A stretch of 10,966 nt of DNA from NCBI GenBank assembly GCA_945957225.1, contig CAMFKK010000043.1, positions 1 to 10,966 on the forward strand, given 5' to 3'. The position numbers were made by a program, and so were the translations under genes. Position 1 is the first letter of the stretch. Each line of letters opens with the position of its first letter. This document shows, in pieces, positions 1-7,129 of the stretch. The notes under the pieces are model-generated. The model saw only the letters and a program-made list of their open reading frames with translations, ran no database searches and was not told the DNA's origin. Source of the DNA: an uncultured Sphingobacteriia bacterium. GTDB taxonomy: Bacteria; Bacteroidota; Bacteroidia; Chitinophagales; Chitinophagaceae.

Positions 1-145
1 TATCGGTATAGCCTTGGTGCAAAGCGTACAACCCTGTGCAAAGAAAGAAAAGGAAAACGAACCAATTGCTTTTTCGTTTTCCAAATTGCTGCAGTTGCAA
101 ACCAGTTAGATGGTTTAATGATATATTTTGGTGATATTTTTTCAT
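1..145 (-). CDS. Partial ABC-type membrane permease subunit (5' end only)
   Basis: The first 48 codons of a gene run off the left edge. It starts with ATG at 145-143, sharing one base with the stop of the upstream DUF3526 permease gene (TAATG), an arrangement typical of translational coupling. The visible peptide begins MKKYHQNISLNHL, has a basic stretch (GKRKSN) and then an aromatic hydrophobic segment (WFVFLFFLCTGLYAL), which fits a cytosolic N-terminus leading into a first transmembrane helix. DUF3526/ABC-2-type permeases are often encoded as tandem pairs behind one ATPase, so a second permease subunit is the best guess from context. The fragment is too short to identify the family by sequence alone. 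Confidence 0.6.
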   Translation of the reverse strand, partial: MKKYHQNISLNHLTGLQLQQFGKRKSNWFVFLFFLCTGLYALHQGYTD

Positions 146-1566
146 TACTTGTAAAAAACTTTTCGGCTAAAAAATAATAAACTTCCAATAGAAAGAAAGA
201 CCCAAAACAGGAGACCTGTTTCTTCTGTTCTTACAAACCCCAATCGCCAAGTTAAGGTTTGTGTAGGCGCTTCAAAAGTGTGAATGTGGCGATATAAACT
301 TTTTTTTACTTTGTAGCCTTTCCAACTTTCAGCACCCCATGTTGAGTTTTTCATCATATCCTCATTTAGGGTCTGGACAAAGCCTCTACGATAGGCTTCT
401 GCGTCCTGTTGAAAACGGATTTCTGTTTCAAGAGAAGCATTGCTGGCAGCCATGCTCAATGCACGTAGTAACATGGGGGGGCTCCCCAGTGAGAATAATG
501 ATTGCACTTTTTGCTGATTTTCCAAAGTGTTGTAAATAGTTTTGAAATGCATATCATATACATTGCTGCTATATTCCTCAGCGCGTTGCATCACATAGCC
601 TTCAAAATTGAATTTTAAGTGTTGCAAACTGTCAACACCTTCGGCTTTCAATACCGAATCTTCTAAACGTTTTGCTCGATCACTGGCAACATCATGCCCG
701 TTTAAACCGTTGGCAATGTCTTCGGCCACCCTCTTTTTGAAAGCATAATTGGTAGTGAGGGGAAAGGCGCTTTCAGCGGCACTGGCAGCCCACTTGGGTA
801 GGATGACACTACTGATTATCCAGAACAACAACAATAGCGATACCGATGCGCCTGATGTTTTTGACAGTGCAGAAACCATTACTCCAATACTGCACCAAAT
901 GAAATAGTACAGCAGGTAGGCCAACCATAAATACAGGAAAGCTGCTACCGGCAGATGTGATGAAAAGATGATGCCTCCTGTGGCTGCTGTTAGCAATAAA
1001 TAGACAGTGATGAAGGCGGCAAATATGATTGTTGCCGCACTTGCTTTGGCAAATAAGATTTGTCTTCCGGAAACCCCCTGCGCTAGGTATAATGCATATG
1101 TACCGTGGAGTTTATCGGAAACCACTATATTGAATGTCAGAAGAATAATTAACAATGGTACAATGAACTGACATACAAATGAAGGTGTGAACGCACCAAA
1201 CCGTGCTCCAGTATCCTGCTCCCCGCTTTCATTTAACAGGAAATCGTTTTGCCGGTGCGGCTCCAGATATACAGATGTTCCTGTATAAGCTGTAAGACCA
1301 GGATCGAACAGTGAAAGAATTGACGGTTGTTTGTAGGCATAATTACCAAAATGAGCTGCTATATGCGGATGTTTCTCACCCTGCTGCAGCCAGGCCCTCC
1401 GCGAAGCCTCCTGTGCCGTTTTCCTTTGTGAAAGTTTTTTATTCGTATCTCCAAGTTGGAAGAGGAGAGCCAAAACACTCAACACCGCTAGTGTGGCAAA
1501 AAGCCAGACCGTACGCCGGTCCCGACGCCACATCCGCCATTCGTTTAATATAATTTGTTTTACCAT
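145..1566 (-). CDS. DUF3526-type ABC-2 transporter permease
   Basis: A 473-residue inner-membrane protein, presumably one half of the membrane channel of an ABC exporter powered by the ATPase at 1661-2362. It has a cytosolic basic N-terminus (NEWRMWRRDRR), a first helix at about residues 20-38, a large extracytoplasmic domain (about 40-128), a cluster of helices at about 130-258, a second large soluble region (about 260-445) and a last helix at about 449-467. The first loop carries the segment HPHIAAHFGNYAYK, then SLFDPGLTAYTG and LEPHRQNDF, which I recognise as the hallmark of DUF3526 permeases. The start is ATG at 1566, 94 bases after the ATPase stop. Its own stop overlaps the next ATG. The substrate is unknown; the neighbourhood suggests a role in metal or envelope homeostasis, which is inference. 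Confidence 0.87.
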   Translation of the reverse strand: MVKQIILNEWRMWRRDRRTVWLFATLAVLSVLALLFQLGDTNKKLSQRKTAQEASRRAWLQQGEKHPHIAAHFGNYAYKQPSILSLFDPGLTAYTGTSVYLEPHRQNDFLLNESGEQDTGARFGAFTPSFVCQFIVPLLIILLTFNIVVSDKLHGTYALYLAQGVSGRQILFAKASAATIIFAAFITVYLLLTAATGGIIFSSHLPVAAFLYLWLAYLLYYFIWCSIGVMVSALSKTSGASVSLLLLFWIISSVILPKWAASAAESAFPLTTNYAFKKRVAEDIANGLNGHDVASDRAKRLEDSVLKAEGVDSLQHLKFNFEGYVMQRAEEYSSNVYDMHFKTIYNTLENQQKVQSLFSLGSPPMLLRALSMAASNASLETEIRFQQDAEAYRRGFVQTLNEDMMKNSTWGAESWKGYKVKKSLYRHIHTFEAPTQTLTWRLGFVRTEETGLLFWVFLSIGSLLFFSRKVFYK

Positions 1567-1660
1567 AATAAAAGGTTGTAATATTCTTTTACCAGAAAGT
1601 GTATCAGATTTATATATAATAGTCTTGTATCATTTGTAGTAGTTCCTTTAATGTCAATAC

Positions 1661-2362
1661 TTAAATTGTTTCCAGATACAACTTCTGCAGTTCACTCGCA
1701 GAAATATTAGAAGTAGCAATTGTATGCACCAATTGGCCTTGTTTCATTATCCCAATCTTGGTACCAACGTTAACTGCATTAAAGATGTCATGGGTAGCCA
1801 TGAAAATGGTTTTGCCTTCAGCTGCTAAGTCCTTGCATATTTTGGTAAACTCAGCAGTGGCCTTTGGATCCAGTCCGCTGGTTGGTTCATCCATTAAAAT
1901 CACATCGGCATTTTTAGCAAGGGCAATGGCAATACCCACTTTTTGCCGCATACCTTTGCTGTAAGTAGCAAGACGTTTGGTATGTGCTTCAGTTTGCAAA
2001 CCAGCTTTAGTTAAAAAGTCAGCAAGCATTTCCTTGCTGTATTTGAATCCGGCTAGTCTACTGAAGAAATCCAGATTTTCTATGCCATCTAAATTGCCGT
2101 AGAGTTGCACCACTTCTGGTATATAAGCTACAAATTTTTTAGTGGCCGTTTCATTTGGTTTTACTTCCACATCATTGATAGAGGCTTTACCGCTAGAGGC
2201 TTCAGTAAAGCCAAGAAATAAATTAATGGTGGTGGTTTTACCGGCACCGTTTTGACCAAGCAGACAAAAGATTTCTCCTTTATCAATAGATAAATTAAGG
2301 TTGCTTAAGGCAGCCGTACCATTGTACTGCTTGCCAAGCTGTGTTGCTTGTAATACAGGCAT
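1661..2362 (-). CDS. ABC transporter ATP-binding protein (ABC-2/NosF-like)
   Basis: A 233-residue cytosolic ATPase that would drive the DUF3526 permease downstream. Walker A is GQNGAGKTT (residues 36-44), the signature motif is the variant YSKGMRQK (134-141) in place of LSGGQ, Walker B is VILMDEP (154-160) followed by the D-loop SGLDP, and the switch histidine is H191 in ATHD. The Q-loop position appears to read YIPE, with Glu83 in place of Gln, as in many ABC-2/NosF-like ATPases. Length and motif set indicate a single complete nucleotide-binding domain. It starts at ATG 2362, 76 bases after the stop of the small Cys/His protein gene, so the two may share a transcript. Substrate specificity cannot be read from an ATPase; a NosF-like assignment rests on general similarity only. 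Confidence 0.92.
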   Translation of the reverse strand: MPVLQATQLGKQYNGTAALSNLNLSIDKGEIFCLLGQNGAGKTTTINLFLGFTEASSGKASINDVEVKPNETATKKFVAYIPEVVQLYGNLDGIENLDFFSRLAGFKYSKEMLADFLTKAGLQTEAHTKRLATYSKGMRQKVGIAIALAKNADVILMDEPTSGLDPKATAEFTKICKDLAAEGKTIFMATHDIFNAVNVGTKIGIMKQGQLVHTIATSNISASELQKLYLETI

Positions 2363-2438
2363 TATTAAATTTTTGTGAATGAATTACGCCAGCTAAGCAT
2401 CATAATTGATGATAAGCGTTTGTGTCAAATAATGAAAA

Positions 2439-2777
2439 TCAGGCTTTTGCAGGTGGGCCTTTGTTCGATTGGGCATAGCCGGGGTTGGCTATTTTTTTGA
2501 TTAAATGATAATCACTAATTGGATTGAAGAAAGTTATCGGTAAAAAATGAACTGTAACCGCATCATTAACGGCTTCCGAATAATGGTGAGAACATATTTT
2601 GCAATTTGCATCAAAGGCAGATTGAGATTCTTTTTCAACTTTTTGAATTTGCTCCTTATTATTTCTTTTGTAATAGGTTTCGTGGTGATGCCAATAAGAA
2701 ACAGGGGTTGAAACAAAGACATACAAAGCCAGTAAGCAGGCAGTTACTATTGTTTTATGGTTTCTATTAAACTTCAA
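2439..2777 (-). CDS. Small exported His/Cys-rich protein, candidate metal-binding
   Basis: A 112-residue protein whose family I do not recognise by name. An N-terminal hydrophobic segment (about residues 9-27) can act as signal peptide or membrane anchor and is followed by SYWHHHE (His30-32). A charged region, probably helical (38-54), leads to NCKICSHHYS (Cys59, Cys62, His64, His65), an obvious potential metal site. The C-terminus is hydrophilic and ends GPPAKA. The start appears to be TTG at 2777: no in-frame ATG lies upstream before a stop, and a good Bacteroidota promoter sits 18 bases upstream. It lies between the TonB receptor gene and the ABC module. A periplasmic copper or other metal chaperone is plausible from motifs and context, but unproven. 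Confidence 0.75.
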   Translation of the reverse strand: MKFNRNHKTIVTACLLALYVFVSTPVSYWHHHETYYKRNNKEQIQKVEKESQSAFDANCKICSHHYSEAVNDAVTVHFLPITFFNPISDYHLIKKIANPGYAQSNKGPPAKA

Positions 2778-3080
2778 TAAGTTGCATTATGTTGCAAACA
2801 TACGATTACTTTTCAGATAGCAAAACTGAAAATTGTGCAATGTAGTTAAATTGAGTGGGTAGCTGAAATTACATGATATTGCCGAGAGAATTCTGTCTGC
2901 CCAAACCAACCGCTGCTGATTGAAAAAATATTGTTGAAATTAAAAACTTAAGTTGAAAGTTGCTTGTCCGGCCCGAACCACATTTTGGATTTGCATTTGC
3001 GATGTTTGTTGGTCATGCAGAAATTGCATAAAACTTATTGTTAGTGGCATATCCTACGCTTTAGAATCTAGTTTATGTAA
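2778..3080. other. Intergenic region with a GC-richer block, no gene seen
   Basis: About 300 bases between the TonB receptor stop and the small protein start. The right part holds the promoter at 2795-2824. The stretch around 2880-3060 is richer in GC than the flanking genes and includes an imperfect dyad, ATGCA-GAAAT-TGCAT, near 3015-3029. One minus-strand frame stays open for 36 codons (2940-3050), but I see no supported gene in it. No clear intrinsic terminator follows the receptor gene. Confidence 0.5.
2795..2824 (-). promoter_or_regulatory. Bacteroidota-type promoter for the 2439-2777 gene and ABC module
   Basis: On the minus strand TTTG (2824-2821) is followed by 18 bases and TATGTTTG (2802-2795). 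This matches the Bacteroidota primary sigma consensus TTTG-N19-TANNTTTG except for one base of spacing. It lies immediately upstream of the TTG start at 2777, implying a very short leader, and could drive the small Cys/His gene together with the ABC genes. Assigned by consensus match only. Confidence 0.6.
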
Positions 3081-5378
3081 TTAAAAAAACATGGTAAAGC
3101 TAAGTCTTGCAAAAAATGGCGTACCTGGTGTGAAATGGATTTCTGAAACGGGTGCTGTCTCTGTTTGCAATTGGCTTTCGGTATCAAATTGTGTTTCTTT
3201 CCATTTGGTGTTTAACAAGTTTTGAATAGATAAACCTGATTCCCAATTCTTCTTTGTATAGTTTATAGCTGCGTCAACAACAAAATATCCTTTTGCAACT
3301 ACAGAATTATCTTCATTAGCTGGTCTATTGTCCATGAAACGGTAACGAAGGCTACCATTCCAACCATGTTCTTTTCTATAAGTAAGTCCGCCTACACTTG
3401 TAAATTGAGGTGCTAATGGCAAATAACTATTTTCTTTAGCAACTCTCAATGCTCTTGGGTTTGCAAAGCTTATGTCCAGGTCAGAAAAAAGATTTTTTGC
3501 TACTTCGTATCTCGCCGAAAAGTCAAATCCAATTCTTCTTGTTTGTCCACCTGCTTCAACAACTCCTTCATCGCCTACATAAACAAACTCTTGGTCAAGC
3601 CACAAATACCATAAGGTAGATTGAAGCACTAATTTTTTACCTACTTTAAACACACCACCTAAATCTGTGCCGTATGCTGGTGGTAAAACTTTCTTTCCAT
3701 TTTGTTGTACTGCTACTCTTGTGTCATTGCTATGAAACCCTCTGCCATTGTATAAATACAATTGAATTTTATCATTTAAGCGATAATTTAAATTAATTTT
3801 TGGACTTAGTATTATTGAGTTAGTACTAAGAGTTTGAGAGGTTAATTTATCATCATACTGATTGGTAAAATAATCAACTCTCAATGCTCCTGTAATATCT
3901 ATTTTTTTTGAAAGTGAAAACCTTTGAGAATAGTACAAACCAGCATTCATTTCATTTATATTGCCCAACATAATTGCAGCGGTATTGATAGTTCTGTCTT
4001 TTGTACGAGTTAATTCAATGTTATCTATTTCATCGTATCTTAACTGAATACCAGTTTTGGCCTCAGTTTTTATTTTACCGATATAAAATTCTTTCAGGTA
4101 TGAACCATTATACCCAACAATATTTCTGCTTTCCTTTTGACGTATTTGATCGCCATTAACAGGATCTTCTTTATAAAAAGTGAAGTTTGAATACAATTCA
4201 AATTTGTATCTACTGTAATAAAGTTGATTTCGCAAAATGCCGCCATTATTTAACTTAGTTTGAATCTCTATATTTGCGTTGTGCCTTGATGTTTTGCCTC
4301 CTTCAGTATTATCAATTGCACCATAAAAACCAACTAAACCACTTTCTACTGCCCTGTCTGGAATTTGCCCTGATGCGTTCCACTTACTTGTAAAGCCAGT
4401 AAGCATTGCAGTTAAAGTGTTGTTGCTATTAAGGCTTCCGTGATATTTTAGCATTCCATTGAAACGGCTAAAATTTTGTGGACTTTCAAAATATCCTTTT
4501 GTAAATGAACCCTCACCTGCAAAATATAAACTTTGGTTTCTTTTATCGCCTCTAGGTTTTAATAAGTTGATGCCTGTTATACCACGAAAAGTACTAAACT
4601 GACCACCTTCTAATTTAGTAAAATTATTTTCCAAATAGTCTTTGGTTTTAAATTCTACAAAACCTGCTGTAGTTAAGTTTCCTTTGTCAACATAGTAGGG
4701 TCCTTTATTAAAATTTACCTTGTCTATTAATTCAGGTATTACAAAATGTAAATCTGCATAGCCTTGTCCATGAGCATGACTTACCATATTTACTGGCAAT
4801 CCGTCAACTGATATATTGATATCTGTTCCGTGATCAAGGTCAAAACCTCTTAAAAATATTTGTTCAGCCTTACCTCCCCCGGCATGTTGTCCAATAAATA
4901 AACCTGGCACCATTCGCAATACTTCCTGTGAATTATTGATAGGTCGTAAATGAATATCCAAATCGCTAATAGTTTTAAATATACCTCTATTGGTAGATGC
5001 AATTACTGTTATTTCTTGTAAACTGGAAACTTTAGGGATTAAATTAATAATTGCTGTATTATTAATAAATGTTAGTGTAGAAATTTCTATCGTGTCTGAT
5101 TTATAGCCTATGCAGGATATAAACACTTTATATGCAGTGCTAGGTAAATTTTTCAAATCAATAAAACCATTATAGTCAGATATAACGTTGAAGTTTACAT
5201 CAATGCTTTGGATTGAAACGTCTTGTAAGGGAACTTTTGAATTTGCATTGACAATATAAACTCCCTTGATGTTGTTTTGTGCTTTTATAGAATGCGATAC
5301 AACTGTTGTAAAAAATATGGTTAATATAAGAGCATTTTTGTATAAATAAACGGCCAGATAATCAGCTATTTGGTTCAT
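3081..5378 (-). CDS. TonB-dependent outer-membrane receptor with carboxypeptidase-like N-terminal domain
   Basis: A 765-residue energised outer-membrane importer. In order: signal peptide (about 1-34, ending SIKAQ); a carboxypeptidase-regulatory-like beta domain (about 37-115, with DYNGFIDLKNLP and CIGYKSD); a possible TonB-box-like segment EITVIAS (122-128); the plug (about 135-250) with LRMVPGLFIGQ, IFLRGFDLDHGTDI and VDGLPVNM; then a beta-barrel ending SFTMFF with the terminal aromatic expected for BAM insertion. The plug carries HAHGQGYADLHF (201-212), a His-rich stretch that I associate with a receptor subgroup but cannot tie to a proven ligand. There is no SusD partner gene, which argues against a polysaccharide-uptake pair. 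The neighbouring MbnP/MbnH pair and Cys/His proteins suggest a metal or metal-complex ligand. Length is normal and the frame is intact. Confidence 0.93.
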   Translation of the reverse strand: MNQIADYLAVYLYKNALILTIFFTTVVSHSIKAQNNIKGVYIVNANSKVPLQDVSIQSIDVNFNVISDYNGFIDLKNLPSTAYKVFISCIGYKSDTIEISTLTFINNTAIINLIPKVSSLQEITVIASTNRGIFKTISDLDIHLRPINNSQEVLRMVPGLFIGQHAGGGKAEQIFLRGFDLDHGTDINISVDGLPVNMVSHAHGQGYADLHFVIPELIDKVNFNKGPYYVDKGNLTTAGFVEFKTKDYLENNFTKLEGGQFSTFRGITGINLLKPRGDKRNQSLYFAGEGSFTKGYFESPQNFSRFNGMLKYHGSLNSNNTLTAMLTGFTSKWNASGQIPDRAVESGLVGFYGAIDNTEGGKTSRHNANIEIQTKLNNGGILRNQLYYSRYKFELYSNFTFYKEDPVNGDQIRQKESRNIVGYNGSYLKEFYIGKIKTEAKTGIQLRYDEIDNIELTRTKDRTINTAAIMLGNINEMNAGLYYSQRFSLSKKIDITGALRVDYFTNQYDDKLTSQTLSTNSIILSPKINLNYRLNDKIQLYLYNGRGFHSNDTRVAVQQNGKKVLPPAYGTDLGGVFKVGKKLVLQSTLWYLWLDQEFVYVGDEGVVEAGGQTRRIGFDFSARYEVAKNLFSDLDISFANPRALRVAKENSYLPLAPQFTSVGGLTYRKEHGWNGSLRYRFMDNRPANEDNSVVAKGYFVVDAAINYTKKNWESGLSIQNLLNTKWKETQFDTESQLQTETAPVSEIHFTPGTPFFARLSFTMFF

Positions 5379-5400
5379 GAAATGAGTATTTTTATACTTA

Positions 5401-5408
5401 CAAAAGTA
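5401..5408 (-). promoter_or_regulatory. Candidate promoter -7 element for the TonB receptor
   Basis: The minus strand reads TACTTTTG, matching the Bacteroidota -7 consensus TANNTTTG, 22 bases before the ATG at 5378. The expected upstream TTTG about 19 bases away is not evident (the sequence there is AT-rich, CTTAAAATTAA), so this is a half-match that would need transcript-start data. Confidence 0.35.
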
Positions 5409-5505
5409 AAGATTAGTAATTATTAATTTTAAGGGTTGACCCCAATGTTTTAGTTACTCAAATAAAGTTCACATGCAATAGCAAGGTGTTCCAATAGGGT
5501 TACTC

Positions 5506-5532
5506 CTCCAGCGAGACTTTGTAAAGTCGGAG
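5506..5532. repeat. Nested inverted repeat (GACTTT/AAAGTC within CTCC/GGAG)
   Basis: GACTTT (5515-5520), a GT loop and AAAGTC (5523-5528) form a perfect palindromic core. CTCC (5506-5509) and GGAG (5529-5532) can pair outside it, leaving AGCGA unpaired on one side. No T-run follows on either strand, so it is not a standard intrinsic terminator. Confidence 0.6.
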
Positions 5533-5678
5533 AATTGACTATCTCTCTGGCCGGAACAAAATCTAATTTAATAACTAGAAGCTGAAGTTTAGAATTATTG
5601 CTTGGCAGAATCACGTCTTTCAAAACCAAAGCTTAGATATGCAATACTGATGATTGCTTCAATGTAATTCTGCAATTG

Positions 5679-5697
5679 AACAAAATTCTATTTTGTT
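5679..5697. repeat. AT-rich inverted repeat
   Basis: AACAAAAT (5679-5686), loop TCT, ATTTTGTT (5690-5697): a perfect 8-base stem with a 3-base loop. It lies about 225 bases past the stop of the barrel gene. It might contribute weakly to termination, but it is AT-rich and may be chance. Confidence 0.35.
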
Positions 5698-5921
5698 AGT
5701 ATTCCTATTTTCTAGGTCATCTATAATTTTGGTCTTGTCGAGGTCGCAGGGTGGTTGTGATGCGTTTGGCAAATCATGATCTTGGTTAGGTTGGCTTCTG
5801 TGGGGAGGGTTTATGTGCCTGCCCATTTGCCTGACTTAAAGCGTTGGATTATTAGAGTAGTCCAATTGAAAGTCTTGTTGTCTGTTCGCCAAAATATAGT
5901 GGTGTTAAACTGCTAATTTGT

Positions 5922-6845
5922 CTATAGTGCTATTGCAACATGCACCATTACCCTGTTATTAGCTTTTACTATCCCATTGGCTAAGTTCTGCGAAAATGGC
6001 GTTTGAAAGTTTGCACCGATTGCCTTTTTGCCAAATGTTAATTCTACACCTGCTGTACCCAACAATAAATTACCACCTGAAACAGTGACATTAAAACCAT
6101 TGTCTAAATCCTTTTTAGTTTTTTCAAATTGAACACCTGCATTTGGTGCAAGGGTTAACTTATTTTTTATCGTGAATTTGTAATAGGCTTGGGTGTTAAT
6201 GTTGAATTTATTACCATATTGATAATTGTATTTATTAGCGGTTGTTATTTTATAATTAGTGGATAAATTAATGCCCATATCTTGCAAACGAATGTCGTAC
6301 ATGACTCCAATATTAAAATCATAGCTACCTGTTCCTAACTGAAAAAGATTTGCATTATTATTGGTAGAAGCTTTGTCTAAATGATTATATTTTCCTGTTG
6401 CTAATTTAACACCACCACCAATCCAAAGGCTTTGTACCAATAATTTGTTTTTAAAATCACTACGTTTGTTGTTGAGCAACTGGTAATATCCTGATACGGT
6501 AATATCTCCCATACCATTTTTACTATTAGTTACGCCCAGATTTGTTCTATCATTAAAACTGTATGGTATGGAAGCCATTATTCTGAACTTATTTCCGATA
6601 TTCCAACCGCCCCATGCTTCAATGGTATTGTAAGTTTCCTTAGTAGTGAGATATGTAAAACTGCCGCCAACACCTAAATGTGTCCACATGGAATTATACC
6701 GATAGCGAAGCCCAAAAATATGGTTTCGAAAATCGGGAAGAATACCAATATAACTATTGCCAACCCCACAACCACATATATCACAAGCAATGGCAAACAT
6801 TGGGAATGCTATTGTCAATAAAAGTATCAGGATATATTTTCTCAT
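5922..6845 (-). CDS. Outer-membrane beta-barrel protein with N-terminal CDICGCG motif
   Basis: A 307-residue protein. Residues 1-20 are a signal peptide (MRKYILILLLTIAFPMFAIA), so the mature protein would begin with CDICGCGVGN (Cys21, Cys24, Cys26). AIAC could also be read as a lipobox with Cys21 lipidated. The rest alternates amphipathic strands and Gly/Asn/Tyr-rich turns (LRYRYNSMW, VGGSFTYLTT, IMASIPYSF, GDITVSGYYQL, IGGGVKLATGKY), typical of a barrel of about 12-14 strands, and it ends VHVAIAL. It resembles outer-membrane transporter-like proteins of the phenol-degradation MetA-like kind, but I cannot name a family with certainty. The mature N-terminal CxxCxC cluster and its position between the di-heme lipoprotein and the TonB receptor suggest metal sensing, transfer or efflux. 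The start is ATG 6845. Confidence 0.8.
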   Translation of the reverse strand: MRKYILILLLTIAFPMFAIACDICGCGVGNSYIGILPDFRNHIFGLRYRYNSMWTHLGVGGSFTYLTTKETYNTIEAWGGWNIGNKFRIMASIPYSFNDRTNLGVTNSKNGMGDITVSGYYQLLNNKRSDFKNKLLVQSLWIGGGVKLATGKYNHLDKASTNNNANLFQLGTGSYDFNIGVMYDIRLQDMGINLSTNYKITTANKYNYQYGNKFNINTQAYYKFTIKNKLTLAPNAGVQFEKTKKDLDNGFNVTVSGGNLLLGTAGVELTFGKKAIGANFQTPFSQNLANGIVKANNRVMVHVAIAL

Positions 6846-7129
6846 GGGTAGTTATTATTTATATTCATTTTTTAAAAATGATTTGGCTAACTAAACTTAA
6901 TTTAATTCTTTCCATTTTTCATTTGCTATATTACTAGCCACATCAAATTTTAAAGTATGCTTTTCTATTGTTGAATAGAGTTATACAGTAGAAGGGTGCA
7001 ACGCAACAGAAGTTTATCTGTGATTAGGTAGCCGGGTTCATAAATATTAATACACTTAATTAAAAAGCTTGAAGTATAAATATTTTTTGACAAAAATGAA
7101 TATTGTTAGTTTGAATTTAATTATGAGGA

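Larger units (their letters stand above)
5379..5921. other. Long intergenic region with palindromes and a GC-richer block, no gene seen
   Basis: A 543-base gap between the barrel gene and the TonB receptor. It contains a candidate promoter at 5401-5408, a nested dyad at 5506-5532, an AT-rich hairpin at 5679-5697 and a block at about 5731-5850 in which roughly half the bases are G or C, against about a third in the flanking sequence. A 55-codon minus-strand frame (5659-5826) crosses the block, but its composition (HINPPHRSQPNQDHD) does not look like a protein of this genome. I judge the gap to be non-coding and possibly built from degenerate repeats. Confidence 0.5.

Noticed and set aside
145..2362. 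nosFY-type nitrous oxide reductase accessory transporter
   Set aside because: The ATPase is only generally NosF-like, the permease matches DUF3526, and no nosZ, nosD or nosL is present in the window.
2940..3050. 36-codon minus-strand frame after the TonB receptor, ending FNLSF
   Set aside because: Too short, no signal peptide, stop directly upstream; more likely part of an intergenic repeat.
3081..5378. SusC-type polysaccharide utilisation receptor
   Set aside because: No SusD gene or glycoside hydrolase is adjacent, and the length is shorter than usual for SusC proteins.
5659..5826. 55-codon minus-strand frame crossing the GC-richer block
   Set aside because: The N-terminal half is Pro/His/Gln/Asn-rich and unlike the proteins here, and there is no promoter or family resemblance. 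A decayed gene fragment cannot be excluded.
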